Of a DNA stretch of 30,725 nt, positions 1 to 10,813 are shown piece by piece. Source of the stretch: Seminavis robusta (lineage: Eukaryota > Bacillariophyta > Bacillariophyceae > Naviculales > Naviculaceae); NCBI GenBank assembly GCA_903772945.1, contig CAICTM010000989.1:9771-40495 (forward strand), written 5' to 3'. Under the pieces are notes generated by a model. The model was not told where the DNA came from. It saw only the letters and a list, made by a program, of their open reading frames with translations, and did no database searches. Position 1 is the stretch's first letter. Every line of letters begins with the position of its first letter. Both the position numbers and the translations under genes were made by a program.

Positions 1-1394
1 AGTCTCTGCTGCTACGTACAGCTGCTAGCTAGTAGAATTGCCCATAACTGTAACCGCAGTGATGGTAAGTACTGTCACCATGAAAGCAAAGAATCCCACG
101 TGGGTCCTGTCGTTGCATTACTACTGTTCCTTTTTGTCAATGCCCTTCCTTGTTCTTTTCAACGCCGGAACTGCGGGCCCCGTCCTCCTTCACATTATTT
201 CGTCGTGGATGCTGCTTCCGCGCCCAGAGTGCAGCAAAGGTTCCCTCAGTACCAGCCAGCGGTGGCTGTCCCGGCTCCGATGTGAGGTTTGCGGTGGATG
301 CATCAAATTTCTCTCTTCGTCATGATAAACTGTGGCTATGCAAAAACTAGCTACCACTCAACATTGATCAGGTACCCCACTGGCACCAAGAGCCACGAGG
401 AGGCTTGGGCAAGTTACATAGTGACGTAATATTATGTACTAACACGCCGTCGCGCCAAACCTCGTGTTGATATGGGTCATTCTCTGCTTGTTGAATCTGC
501 AGTAAGCCAGGAAACACTACTAATACGGTACGTTTGAGACCATTTCCAGATGTTGAACGACATCGTCAGTGAACCGGTATCATTCATTGGTGCGGCACTG
601 GAGGGGACCTTTGCGTTTTCCACTTCGAAGAGTCGAGTCTCGCAACATTCCAACTTCGAGCATGTCCGCGGTGCTCCACTTCGGTCACATTTACTTGGTC
701 CTTCGTGGGAGTCATCCTTCTTGGCAGCAAGTTAACTCCCAGCAAACTCCTTGGGGCCCCTGGTACAGCGTCGTAGAGACATGTATTCGCGCCAGCGGCT
801 ACGATGCTACCGGTATGATTGGGGAGTTTGATCAGTTCTTGTTATGCTGCGTTACTGTGTACAGATACATGTACCTCATAGGCACAAAACCAAGCAACCT
901 ACACTAGTCTAGATAACAATCAGCAGAATTTATCTAAGCCACAAGTGTCTAAGGCACCTCGAGCTATGTAGGAGCGCAGATAGATAACACCCCGCAACTC
1001 AACTCAGAACATTGCAATCAATACCATACCACCAGAAATAGTATCGTCCTTCGTCTCTTAGCCCTTTCTGCACGTGCCAACAGAAGATTGAAGTTGCAAG
1101 GGGCGGACCAACCCACCAATAATATTATGTTTGGACACTGAAAGGGAAAGAATGTTGCAGGATCGGGCTTGCTGATCTGGAACTCATCTTGGAGCTCCAC
1201 CGACGCTGTTATTGCTACTTTTAAAAACCTTGAACATTTGTGGTAGAAATTGCACAGAAATGAGAAAAATCTATTCTTTTCAAATACAACTTGATCAAAC
1301 AATTTTAAGATGGGCAATAAGGAGATTGGTTGCTCGCCCACCAACAAATGGCACAGCCAACAAGGGCTGGCCCGCTATAGCTACTCTGCAGCAG
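1..1394. other. Intergenic, no supportable gene
   Basis: Several short overlapping frames exist on the plus strand (about 38-325 and 569-907), but none shows a domain, a convincing start or sustained coding character. A donor-like GTAAGT at 64-69 follows CAGTGATG, so an exon of a plus-strand gene entering from the left edge cannot be excluded. One TACCGGTA palindrome lies near 808. A TGACGT word lies near 422. The right part is the 3' flank of the oxygenase-like gene. Confidence 0.5.
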
Positions 1395-3047
1395 CTAGAA
1401 AATGCACACAAGTCCAGCCAGAAGCATTGCAAATGTCGTCTTTCCCATAGTTCCAGTAAACGTGGTGGCACTACTAGATGGAGCTGTTGTCAGTTGGTCG
1501 TCTTTGGCATCGTCTGTTTCGAGACCACCCTCTGCTGCGGAATGACTGTCTTGATGTCCCTCATTACTACTACTGTTTGTTTCCTGTTCCGTGCTGCTGG
1601 TGCTGGTGTTGTTGTAGAAAGCCTCTACTCGCTCTGCGGCGACACATCCCAAATTAAAATCTGGATTGTGATTTCCGGGCCACAATTCATCAGTTTTTGT
1701 GTTTACACAAGCCACAACGTGATCGTCCGTGGCCGCGGCACATGCCGTAGGCGAAATGTCTTGTGAGTAGTCGATGCATGTATGCCAGCAAAAGTGTTGC
1801 GTTTCCAGATTGCAGTCTTCTTCTGTTTGGTCTTGCAATTGGCGTTGTTGCTTGGCAATAGTAGTAGTGGTGGTGCTACTACTGCTGCATCCCAACACTG
1901 ACATGGATGTATCAGTGGTATTATTATTATTGCGTGCCGCAATGAGTTCTTGTCGAATACTGCCAAAGGTTTGTCCACTATTATGGAAGAGAGGATGAAT
2001 GGCATCTGCAGGAGGCAATACCATTCGTCCATACCAGACTCGATTACTATTAGTAGATTGTTGTTGCTGTTGTTGTTGTTGTTGTAGGGAAAGCGAATGG
2101 GGCACAGCACGAAAGTTGACGCCAGAAACGTATTGCTCGACCCCTTGTCCCAACATGACAACCAAGTCATCCTTGATGGGATCGAATTGTACCGACATGG
2201 CTGTTCCATTGGGCAATTGAATTTTGAAATCGTGTTCTTGTTGGTAAAAGGTAGTTTTTCTGTCTTGTTGTTGTTGTTGTTGGTTGTGGGTGTTCATGAT
2301 CATCATTCCAGGACTAAAAACGAGCATTAGTCCTTGATCAGTGTGCCAGTCAATGGTAGTTGTTGGATGAGTAGTAGTACTAGTACTATTTGGTTTGTTG
2401 TAGACATGGAAATGCTCCAAGTGTTCTCCATAAGTGACCATTTCGGCCAGATTGTACGTTTTGTCGCCCTCTTTGGTAGTCAGCACCAGTGGCTTGTCGT
2501 TGTTGTTGTTGTTGCTGTTTTGAGATGATTTGGACTGGAGCATTAGGAGCACTCGACCTACAGTCCTGGTCACTTCAGCCACGGTGGATCGAAAGGCCCC
2601 ACTGACTTGCTGTAACGTTTCACAAGCCTCAGGAATTCGTTGATCTAGTGATGATGGTGATGACAGTAATAAGTTTGGATCGTCCCCTGTAGTAGCAATG
2701 GTCTTGCGAATGGTGCCATCGGCCAAGACGTGACGAGCTGCCATGCCACGCTGTCCTTTCAATAAGAGAGCATCGACACACTTCGGTAGTTCTCTCAGAG
2801 TTTCTGGTTTTTCCTTTCGAAACAAGGGAATGTCGGTAATCGAAAAGAGTCCCACGCCTTCCAGCACCGACGAAATATGGTCCACATGAGATTGGTGGTC
2901 TGGATGATCCAACGACAATAGATTCTCCAGAGATTGAAAAGAGATGCGAGTTGGCGTCAACACATTCTCCTTCTCCTCTGCAAGGGTGCTACTAAGAAGT
3001 AAAGCACCACAAGAGAGAAACAGCAGCCGCATCGACTGATTCATCAT
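1395..3047 (-). CDS. Secreted 2-oxoglutarate/Fe(II) oxygenase-like protein with polyQ tracts
   Basis: Single-exon frame of 550 residues from the first ATG of an ATGATG pair; an upstream in-frame GTG at 3071 is a less likely start. The N terminus (RLLFLSCGALLLSSTLA) is a signal peptide. The middle resembles the isopenicillin-N-synthase-like fold: an H-x-D metal motif in DWHTDQGL (His235, Asp237), a distal histidine in RAVPHSL (His317) and an arginine near 336 in NRVWYGRM that could hold 2-oxoglutarate. About 70 residues with six or more cysteines follow (around FCWHTCIDY and VACVNTK), then a Ser/Thr/Glu-rich stretch and a hydrophobic C-terminal end (TFAMLLAGLVCIF) suggesting a membrane or GPI anchor. 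PolyQ (6-9), polyN and polyT runs coded by CAA/CAG-type repeats sit between motifs. The substrate is unknown. A secreted or endomembrane, anchored oxygenase is inferred; the family call rests on the H-x-D...H...R pattern only. Confidence 0.75.
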   Translation of the reverse strand: MMNQSMRLLFLSCGALLLSSTLAEEKENVLTPTRISFQSLENLLSLDHPDHQSHVDHISSVLEGVGLFSITDIPLFRKEKPETLRELPKCVDALLLKGQRGMAARHVLADGTIRKTIATTGDDPNLLLSSPSSLDQRIPEACETLQQVSGAFRSTVAEVTRTVGRVLLMLQSKSSQNSNNNNNDKPLVLTTKEGDKTYNLAEMVTYGEHLEHFHVYNKPNSTSTTTHPTTTIDWHTDQGLMLVFSPGMMIMNTHNQQQQQQDRKTTFYQQEHDFKIQLPNGTAMSVQFDPIKDDLVVMLGQGVEQYVSGVNFRAVPHSLSLQQQQQQQQQSTNSNRVWYGRMVLPPADAIHPLFHNSGQTFGSIRQELIAARNNNNTTDTSMSVLGCSSSSTTTTTIAKQQRQLQDQTEEDCNLETQHFCWHTCIDYSQDISPTACAAATDDHVVACVNTKTDELWPGNHNPDFNLGCVAAERVEAFYNNTSTSSTEQETNSSSNEGHQDSHSAAEGGLETDDAKDDQLTTAPSSSATTFTGTMGKTTFAMLLAGLVCIF

Positions 3048-4668
3048 CGTCTTCGTCTTCTTGATTGTCACCTGCTAATCGACTACTGGACTAAGATACA
3101 GGCTCTGCTGAGAGTTAATAACAGTGGGATCGGCATTTCCAATGCGATATCTTCCAACGGCAACCAAAATCTGCCGTCACCTGCCAACCCACCGCAACAT
3201 GGCTTTCTGGAACCGCCCGTCCGTCGTCGGGGCAAAAATGAGGCTCCAAAGACAGAAGTAGGTAGTTTTGTGCATGTGGGCGATGGGCGACAACGGATCG
3301 TCGATCTATCCATCGAGCCAAATCGCTCCACGAGTTGACACTTTGCTTCCATGGGCTCCAAAGCTTTGCCTCAAGCAATGCAATGGATACAGGGACCTTC
3401 TCTACAGTATCCCAAGACATCTGCAGCTGAAGGTTGGAGCAGTAGAAGGCGTGTACAGCCAGAAATAGCCAAAGCTCCACATGGACAACTCGTTCATTCA
3501 GCTGATCATCAAGAGCCCCCTCTCTCCCTATCTAGTTCTTTACTATTGTACTAGTAGCTAGTTTCTACATTGGCAATCAATGGATAGACCCATCCAGCAC
3601 ACCCAGGAACACGCCCCAACAGTCCTGGTGGCGGCGCAACGGCAGCACAAAATCAACCAACCTGCCCGTTGCCATTCACCAGTAATAGCTAGTACTGTAC
3701 GATCTCCAGGAATTCAAGTGCTTCCAATTTCCAATCTACTGACTGAAAAAGCACTCCTCAAAAAGGGCATGGAAGCAGCCGAAGAAGTCTACCGGTAATC
3801 CAGTAGCTACGGTACCAGGTACGGTAGCTATTATGAGGCAGTCGAATTACCCGACGAAGGATACCGGTACTCCCAACCCCATTACAATACATCGACCTCA
3901 TCCAGCACCTCAAAGAAGCCTACTAAAATGGAACCCTCTCAAAGACAATAACCTCAACAAAAAGGGAACCACGAACATGCCATGCAAAAGACAGTTAGTT
4001 GGTTCGCTCAAGCAAAAAGCAGGTGTATCGTCGTAGCGGTATCGTCGTGGAAGAGTGAGACGAGGTTGAAGTTACCGAGAGCTTTCCTGTTCCTGTTTAA
4101 TTATTAAGGATATGACTCGATTGAAGTCTCGAAACGCGGAAGCGACATTCGCGGTGGTGAGTCACAGTTGGACAGCATTTATATTATTATTATTATTATC
4201 ATACATGAGATCGATGGTTGATGATGTTGTTGACCTTTGTTTTCTTGCTGCTTCACCTCTGCAAAGCAAAGCAACAAACCCCAGGCTCTCTCAGGTTGGC
4301 CCTTTCAAGTTGGATCTGGCTAGCTAGTTGATCCCTTTGGAGACTGGACTCCTTGCCTCTTGCCGGCTGGATATTGAAAACCTGTCGAACTCCTGTGATT
4401 GAACTTGTATCTCAGTTGCAACTTGCAAGCGTTTGTGACTTGTGATGTCGACAAGAGCACGTTGCGGGGTCATCACTAAAGTTCCAGTCAATGGTAATGC
4501 CAAAGAGTGAGGGTAGATTGGTTGGTTTGTCGGCTAGATATCATTTCGCCGTCCTTGGGCCAAAGTGCCAAGCAAGTCACGTCTAATAACAGGATAACAT
4601 TACTATTAACTTGAAACTTTTCTAATACCATGCAATCAATGTAAAAAGATAGATGCCAAATAAGTGGG
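3048..4668. other. Intergenic between two minus-strand genes
   Basis: Holds the upstream region of the oxygenase-like gene and the 3' flank of the DUF6824 gene. Short open frames occur (for example a 72-codon plus-strand frame from the ATG at 3580, and minus-strand frames around 3083-3480), without domains or neighbour support. Two TACCGGTA palindromes lie at 3790-3797 and 3862-3869, with further CGGTAC words between them. A short ATT/TTA microsatellite lies near 4180-4200. Confidence 0.5.
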
Positions 4669-5562
4669 CTAGAAGTCTAGGCCCATGAGCTCAGGCAGGA
4701 CATCGAGACACGCCTCGTCGTCACCAATGCCCATGGAAGATGAAGGTGTTGAAGGAAAAGAGGGCGTGGTGACAACGAGGGGTTGCTCCGGTGGCAATGG
4801 CCGAGGCTCGAGATCCAACGTAACTTCACTCTCGTCAGAATCATAGCTCAAAGGTAGAGGTTCCATGCTGTCTTCTTGCAGCGGTAGGGGTTCCAGATCT
4901 TCTTGAATCGTCTCTTCCTCGCCATTGGCTACCATCTCCACGCTGGTAAAGAACTTGTCCTCCTCGAGCAAGTCTACGGTACTGCTATCACACGTCTCCA
5001 AAGTGACAACCGAAGGTTCGTCGCCGCAAGTAATGCTGGGTCTCTTGTGCATAGCTTGCGCTTTCGGAGAGGAACCCTTAGGCGACTTCTTGCAAACTTT
5101 CGTCTTCTCCTTCGTCTTCCTTAGTCTCTTCCGGGCTGCCGCCGATGTTGAGAAGGGCACGTTATTTCTTAGATCAAAGGATCCTTCCCGAAGCGCTTGG
5201 ATGATCTTGGCTCGAGCTTTGCAGAAGGGAGCTTCCACCCACAGGCCGTTTACTCTTAACACAAAACGAAAGCCCTCCTTGGTCAAGTGTTCGTACACCG
5301 TATTGACAACCACGCCCTTGTCTTTGCGACGAGATGTGGGTCCCTGAGCTTGCAAGAAAGCGCCATAGTACATGGCCACAATCTCTCTTGAGAGCTTGTT
5401 CCCGGAGTGATTGTTAGACATCCCTCCCCGTCCCATTGTAATGTCCATTGGCAACGGTGAAGGCAAACCCACAGCACCCAGTTGCTGCTCCTTATCATTA
5501 CAACACTTCGTAGCTTCCTCGTCCTTCATCGCAAGCTTCTCCATAGTTTTGGTCTGAGGCAT
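4669..5562 (-). CDS. DUF6824 domain protein, probable nuclear regulator
   Basis: Intronless frame of 297 residues starting at ATG 5562. Residues about 38-125 match the DUF6824 pattern abundant in diatoms: a glycine-rich opening (ITMGRGGMSNNHSGNK), a helical segment with a charged cluster (TSRRKDKGVVV), then GFRFVLRVNGLWVEA and a closing KARAKIIQALREG. The family usually opens with a D-x-x-x-GRGG...N-H-x-GN motif, which is kept here. A basic stretch after the domain (about residues 143-160, RKRLRKTKEKTK) looks like a nuclear localisation signal. The C-terminal third is acidic and Pro/Leu-rich with repeated PLPL motifs (EPLPLQ, EPLPLS, EPRPLP), like a transactivation region. A DNA-binding or regulatory role is inferred; the biochemical function of DUF6824 is not established to my knowledge. 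The nearest genes are more than 1.5 kb away. Confidence 0.85.
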   Translation of the reverse strand: MPQTKTMEKLAMKDEEATKCCNDKEQQLGAVGLPSPLPMDITMGRGGMSNNHSGNKLSREIVAMYYGAFLQAQGPTSRRKDKGVVVNTVYEHLTKEGFRFVLRVNGLWVEAPFCKARAKIIQALREGSFDLRNNVPFSTSAAARKRLRKTKEKTKVCKKSPKGSSPKAQAMHKRPSITCGDEPSVVTLETCDSSTVDLLEEDKFFTSVEMVANGEEETIQEDLEPLPLQEDSMEPLPLSYDSDESEVTLDLEPRPLPPEQPLVVTTPSFPSTPSSSMGIGDDEACLDVLPELMGLDF

Positions 5563-7659
5563 CTTGCTTCATTCAGTCGTTTGCAAGAATCTCAAGTGCT
5601 TTTTTGCAAGTCCAGATATTGTGACCCTCTTGGAAGGCTTGGTTTTCTGTCGTGAGTTCGGTGTCTGATCAACTCAAAGCGAAACAGAAAAATAGGGCCT
5701 TCAAGAACCTAGAGAAATCAACTGCTTTGCTTGCAAGCACGTCCTACTATTGTGCCTGGGTTCGCTGGCGAAACTTGTGCACTGGATACTGCCTCTAAAA
5801 AACTCGGAGTACGGTAGGTGTGTGGGTTGCGGGGAGCCTGGCCTGGTGGGGTATCCCAAACACTTACTTGTACGGTACGGCAATCGTCAAGACATGATGT
5901 GCGTGTGCACTTCCTCCAGAAATGATCCTGTTGTTTCGAAGGCGATACTATTTTAGAAAAACGAAGAAGTAAGTTTTGTAGAACAAGCGCTCATTTCTTT
6001 GCCTCTTTAAATCCTCCAACCTCCCTTTCAGTAGCTTATTAAATGGTGGTTGGCGGCCTCGCGGAGGCCCCTTAATTGGGAACCAGGACTGAATCGGAAC
6101 AAGAAACCCCCGTAAAAAGGTCCGAACACAGTTCCACCCGGTACATTACAGCCAGAGCTGCGGAGCTAGCTACAGCCAGTACATGCAGACTATCTATCGG
6201 CACCCTGATTTACCTGAATGGTTTTCCGATGGGTCTCAGATCTCAGAGCAGCCTACTAGCTAGCTAGGCATGCAGAGCGTGCTAGCTTTGTAGAGTTGCC
6301 AAGCTGTGGCGCAACACAGAATCTAGCTAGAAGCATGCAATGCGGAGTTCAACGCTATCACGTCGTTTTCCTGGGCCATGGTGTGTTGTTGGCAAGCTTG
6401 ACCAACACACAGCCCAGTCTGCTAACCTACACTACCGTGGTAAGAAAAGCTGGGTGATCGCTCGCTCGTGGTTGTCAGGCACTTAACGATACAAAAGGCA
6501 CAAGCCAAAATAGAAGAAGAAGAAGAAGCAAACTACTAGGGTTCCTCAAGGTTTTTGTTTGTACTGGCAACAGCAACTGGGTTTCGGAAGAGATATGGTA
6601 CTTCAATTAGGCAGACGTGCACGAGCTCCTTGGAGCCACCGCAACAGCCAATTTCGGCTAACTATATTGCTCCCCTTCTAGATGTACAATTTGATCGGGA
6701 CTAGCTAAGCAAACGCACTTCAACCCCTTGCTTTTGATTTCTCTCGTGGATCACAGTTGCCTCGACATCAGCCAGGAACATAGAGATCTTCGAGAGCTTC
6801 ACTTCCAGAGTGCTTTCGTAGTTGCGGCAAGGATTGCTCAAGGACGAGTAGCTGTATCTTGGACTATTACCTATAGTCCAAGTCTCGCTGCCTGTGTGAC
6901 TGAGTATTCCTTTACGGTCAAATCCTACTTTTTGAATACCCCCTGTCGCCTCAGTGGTTCATGAAAGTAGCTCTGGGGTTCTGAAGAGGGGAGCAATGGA
7001 CTTTTCTCAGCTCCAATGGATGGTTCGAGGAGCAGCTGTCCCTGGTATTAGCATCGTCCGATCTGTGACTGGCTGTACTCGTCCCTCTATACTCGCAAAG
7101 CTTTACCAGTGAATCTTTGAAAAACTGGGACTCGAGCTGGGACTGAAGAGTGCTTTTTTCATCCATACCAGTGAAAAGAGCACTGCAAGTGGGAGTCGAT
7201 GAATGTGCGTACCGGTAAAGGAGGCGTGTGGGACATGACGCACAAAGCCAAGATCCAGAAGATCCAAAATTTGATGGCACGAAGTTTCACAAAAGAGCAT
7301 TTGCAAAAGAGGAGAAAACTCTGGCGACTTCATTAGGGATGAGGTATATTCGAATGGATTTTATTCGAATATTCTATCAAATCGAATGAATCATTGATGA
7401 TTCGGTACTCCGTCAAAGCCGTATTGCAGCCTTGCTGTCTTGAATAATCAAGGAGTAAAAGGTCATTGTTCGGTCCAGTATGTTGCCCAGTGTGTCTTGT
7501 ATCCAAGATTACCCTAATGCTTCTGTCAGAATGCGAGTCATCCAGGTCTTCTTCGTATCGTTTTTGCTGCCGTTTGTCGTCTTACCTCACATTTCTGAAA
7601 CTTGAATTCAGTCCACGCATTTGGCTGTTCTTATAATATTGTTGTAGTACACGTAGAAA
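5563..7659. other. Long intergenic region
   Basis: No gene with recognisable domains. Contents include a GGCCTC-GCG-GAGGCC hairpin near 6055-6069, an imperfect inverted repeat TGTGTTGTTGG / CCAACACACA around 6380-6410, an AGA microsatellite near 6510-6528, one TACCGGTA at 7210, and an AT-rich stretch with repeated TTCGAAT words at about 7345-7400. The right end contains the promoter of the modular secreted protein. A 45-codon plus-strand frame at 7199-7336 is listed separately. Confidence 0.5.
7199..7336 (+). CDS. Small basic open frame, possibly a terminal exon
   Basis: A 45-codon frame from ATG to TAG coding a very basic, helix-prone peptide (it contains WDMTHKAKIQKIQNLMARS and ends RRKLWRLH). 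The composition looks more protein-like than the surrounding frames. It could be the last exon of a plus-strand gene whose earlier exons I cannot place, or a chance frame. The upstream in-frame sequence has a TGA a few codons before the ATG. No family is recognised. Confidence 0.2.
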   Translation: MNVRTGKGGVWDMTHKAKIQKIQNLMARSFTKEHLQKRRKLWRLH

Positions 7660-10339
7660 ATGATGGCTTTGGACGGCTCTTGTGCTCGTCTCGCACGGCT
7701 CTTGGTGTTTCTTCTGTTTGTCGCCACCCCGAGTTGGGCCACCCACGAAAGCACAGAGGCTCCCTCAGCAGGTCCTGTTTCCACCGAAGCACCCACAGTC
7801 ACGCCTGTGTTCACTCTTCCTCCCGCGATAAATCTCCCTCCAGCAATCAACTTGCCACCGTCATTTACCCTGCCGCCTGGTATCACCCTTCCACCGGCAT
7901 TTACTCTGCCGCCAATCCTTAATCCCAGCACAGAGGCTCCGTCTGCGCTTCCGACTTTGGCTGGTGAAATCCCCAGTGGGAATCTTCTGGAGTTTTCACT
8001 TGGATATGGATTCTTTCCAGGGACAACAATCCGAGAACCGACGGAATCCGAAGTGGAGGACCTCAGAGCACAGACGGAATTGTTCTACGATAGTGTTTTC
8101 AAGGCAGAGTTAGACGCTGATTTGGCTTCTTCCTATGACTTGGAAATTGTTGTTGTACAAGTCAGAGTTTCTGATGATCCCAATGATTCATTTCCAGTCA
8201 AGATTGACTATGATGCCCAGCTCAACTTTGAAGACGATTGCGATCCACCCTCGGAAGAAGACCTTATCGATATTATGTGGGCTGCAGACTATCAAGGTGA
8301 GAAAGATACAGGAAACGGTCCTTTTGTGTGTTTGTTTGTTTTGCATGGTCCGCTGCCAGGATTGCTCAGCGTATCTCTATCATTTATTTCTTGGCAGACT
8401 ACATTGTCAGCTATGTTTGGAATGCAGGCTATGGATTATTCTTTGATGTTCAAAGCGTTTATTTTGATGCCAGGGACTCTTTGGGGCCCACGGAAGCACC
8501 CACTCTGGGTTCTACAGGCACAATAGTCCCCACCTTTGAGCCCACCGAAGCTCCGACCATGGGTGGACTAGTCCCCACCTTTGAGCCCACGGAAGCTCCG
8601 ACCATGGGTGATTCTGGATCCATAGTACCCACTGGCACAACGGCTGGTGAAGAGGTTGTCGTCGAGTCTCAGATCAAGTATGGATTCTTTTCTGGAACGA
8701 CCATACGAAAACCCAGCGACGAAGAGATTCAACAGCTCATGGCGGAAACAGAGCGTTTCTACAGAGACGTCTTACAGGATGCTTTTGTGGACTTTGATGA
8801 TATTGAGTTGGTATATCTCGAGGACTTGTTTGATTCTAAAGCAAACCTTCCCGTGCAAGTCAACTTTGATGCAGTGGCAACCTTCACGAACAGCAATGCC
8901 CCCAGCAAAGAAGAAATGTTCATTGTCATGGAGAACGCAAATTATATTGGTAAGAAAGACATGTGGACCGAGAAGATTTACTGGAGTTTCTCAAATTATC
9001 TATCTAACCAAAATAAATTGCTTCCCTTGCTCCATGGCACGAACAGACTTCATCACTCTCTATGTGTGGAACGTAGGACCCGGGAACATCTTTTTCGACA
9101 CTCAGGAAGTGCAGTTCTCCGCCAGGGTTCCGCCATCACAGGTCGTTGTCGAGGCGAGCATTGAATATGGTTTCTTTGATGAAACTGACTTGCGCGAGCC
9201 AACAGCCTCCGAGTTGGAAGCCATGATATCCGAAACCAAACGTTTCTATGAGGAACGAGTTCTTGAGGATGAATATCGAAAGTTTAAAAGTGCCGCGATC
9301 CGGAACGTCGACTTTGACTTCGATCCCGAGGAGGGCCTCCCATTGGTGGTGCACTTTGATCTTGTGGCTACCTTTAAAGGACCCCCTCAAGCTAGTTCGA
9401 TTCCAACCAGCAGTGACATCTTTGATGCAATGGAGGCTGCTGACTACCAATGTACGTGAAAAGTGCGAAGAAGGATCGTTTTCTTGCAAATGTCGTTGAC
9501 TGACGACGCCATGATGTTGTTGTTGTTTTACAGTGTTCATTATTGACTATGCATGGGAGGCTGGGGGGCTTTTCTATGACGTCAATTCAGTCGCTTTCAA
9601 CGAAAGGTTCTCCAGGTCGGCGGGGAGAAGTGCTGTAGATCGATCTGGAGCGGCAATCAAGCCGAGAACTGTCCATTCAAAAGCCAAGGACAAGTCCCAG
9701 AAGCTTGTCGTCGTGGACAGATCTGGAAATGTTCTCGATGGATCATCCACCGCGATTGTAGACAAATCTGGAAGCGACCACGGTGACTCTTCTTACGCAC
9801 TTGGCAAGGTGGACAAGTCCAAGAGGCTTGTCATCGTAGACAGATCTGGAAAGGTCCTCGATGGATCGTCCACCGCGATTGTTGACAAATCTGGAAGCGA
9901 CCACGGTGACTCTTCTGGCGCACTTGAAAAGGAAACCCATACCATTGTAGTTCCTACAACATTGCACTTTGAGTTCTCGCCTGGAAGAGAAAGCATGTTG
10001 CAAGACGGGGAGGCTGCAACCGTGCTGGCGCAAGTGTCTAGTTTTCTCCAGTTTGTTTTCTCTCAGGACGGCTTTTCGATACCGGCTTCCTCGGTGGTTG
10101 GTGTTGCAACGGAGTCGGCTGAGGATCCGTATTATGACACTGGTGGTTTCGCAATGAAGTTTGATATCGTGGTTGAACTCAGTGACGCATCGCACACTCT
10201 GAGACAAGTCCTCAACAAGCTCGGCAAGGCCAATTGGAGTGACTTCATGAACTATTATATCAACGGAGACCCCGCGACGCCTTTGGATGGCATTCGAAAA
10301 GTTGTCTTCAAAGGGGTGGGAAGCGGAGCTTATCGTTAG
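7660..10339 (+). CDS. Secreted four-module repeat protein (799 aa, 4 exons)
   Basis: Exons 7660-8296, 8398-8949, 9047-9451 and 9534-10339 join to 2400 nt in frame. The introns (101, 97 and 82 nt) are GT-AG and all phase 1. Signal peptide at residues 1-27 (LLVFLLFVATPSWA). Next come six 6-residue LPP units (52-87), then module 1 (about 108-235), a PTEAPT linker, module 2 (about 299-428), module 3 (about 429-556), a linker with two 41-residue repeats (584-665) and module 4 (about 667-799). Each of modules 1-3 opens with YGFF, has an acidic helix (ETERFY, ETKRFY) and a strand such as VNFDAVATF, then a DYQ or NYI site followed by YVWN..G..FFD. Module 4 is divergent and has no intron. I do not know the fold; alternating strands and helices would suit a ferredoxin- or SEA-like module. 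A cell-surface or cell-wall role is inferred from the signal peptide and the Pro/Thr linkers typical of secreted diatom proteins. Confidence 0.88.
7813..7920 (+). repeat. Six 18-bp units coding LPP hexapeptides
   Basis: Six consecutive 18-nt units code hexapeptides of the form (T/N)LPPxx directly after the signal peptide of the modular protein. The units differ at synonymous positions, so the array is old or under selection for the peptide. A stiff, extended, possibly hydroxylated spacer is inferred. Confidence 0.85.
9689..9934 (+). repeat. Two 123-bp tandem units in exon 4
   Basis: Units 9689-9811 and 9812-9934 are nearly identical in DNA and encode 41 residues each, both containing VDRSGxVLDGSSTAIVDKSG and SDHGDSS. 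The high nucleotide identity points to a recent duplication. A shorter VDRSG-like piece lies just upstream, near 9637. Confidence 0.9.
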
Positions 10340-10813
10340 TAGAGCTGGCTAGGGGGCTGTCACTGAGGCTTTTATACCCAGTAGAACAGGGCGAAGGTGC
10401 CTGAAGAAAATGTAAACGACGAGTGTTTTTAGACTTTTAACCTCGTTCTTTCTGGAAAGTGGCCGTCGAGTCAAGTCGATCGCTCGCTCGCTGTACTAGA
10501 ATTCAGACGAGCAGAAAAGGTATAGTTTTGTAGTTGTTTTGTAAGTGTTGTCTATAGTTATGCATTAGAGCTTATCGATGATGTTAGAAAGAAGGTCAGA
10601 CGCGTCTGTATCGGTTGCAATGATGTTTTTTTTTCCAAGGAAACCCTGATGATTACCGGTACAAGGGCATACTAGCACCCTGTGTTGGATCTCTGGCTTG
10701 GCGTCTGCTTGTTTTGGCGTTCAATAGCGGCAGATTTTTGTCGAAAGGAGTCCTTGAGATGCCGGGTGTGGAGCTGGGTGTGGCTTGTCTCCAGATCTCT
10801 CCACGTGCGTCCA
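10340..10813. other. Convergent intergenic region
   Basis: 3' ends of the modular protein gene (+) and the small membrane protein gene (-) face each other here. One TACCGGTA lies at 10654-10661, and a T-run follows TGATG near 10625. Nothing else is recognised. Confidence 0.5.

Noticed and set aside
1018..1347. 109-codon minus-strand frame
   Set aside because: Starts at TTG, no domain, high hydrophobic noise; overlaps a plus-strand frame of equal quality.
6951..7333. Overlapping minus-strand frames of 76 and 109 codons
   Set aside because: No ATG for the longer one, no domain or neighbour support; composition not convincing.
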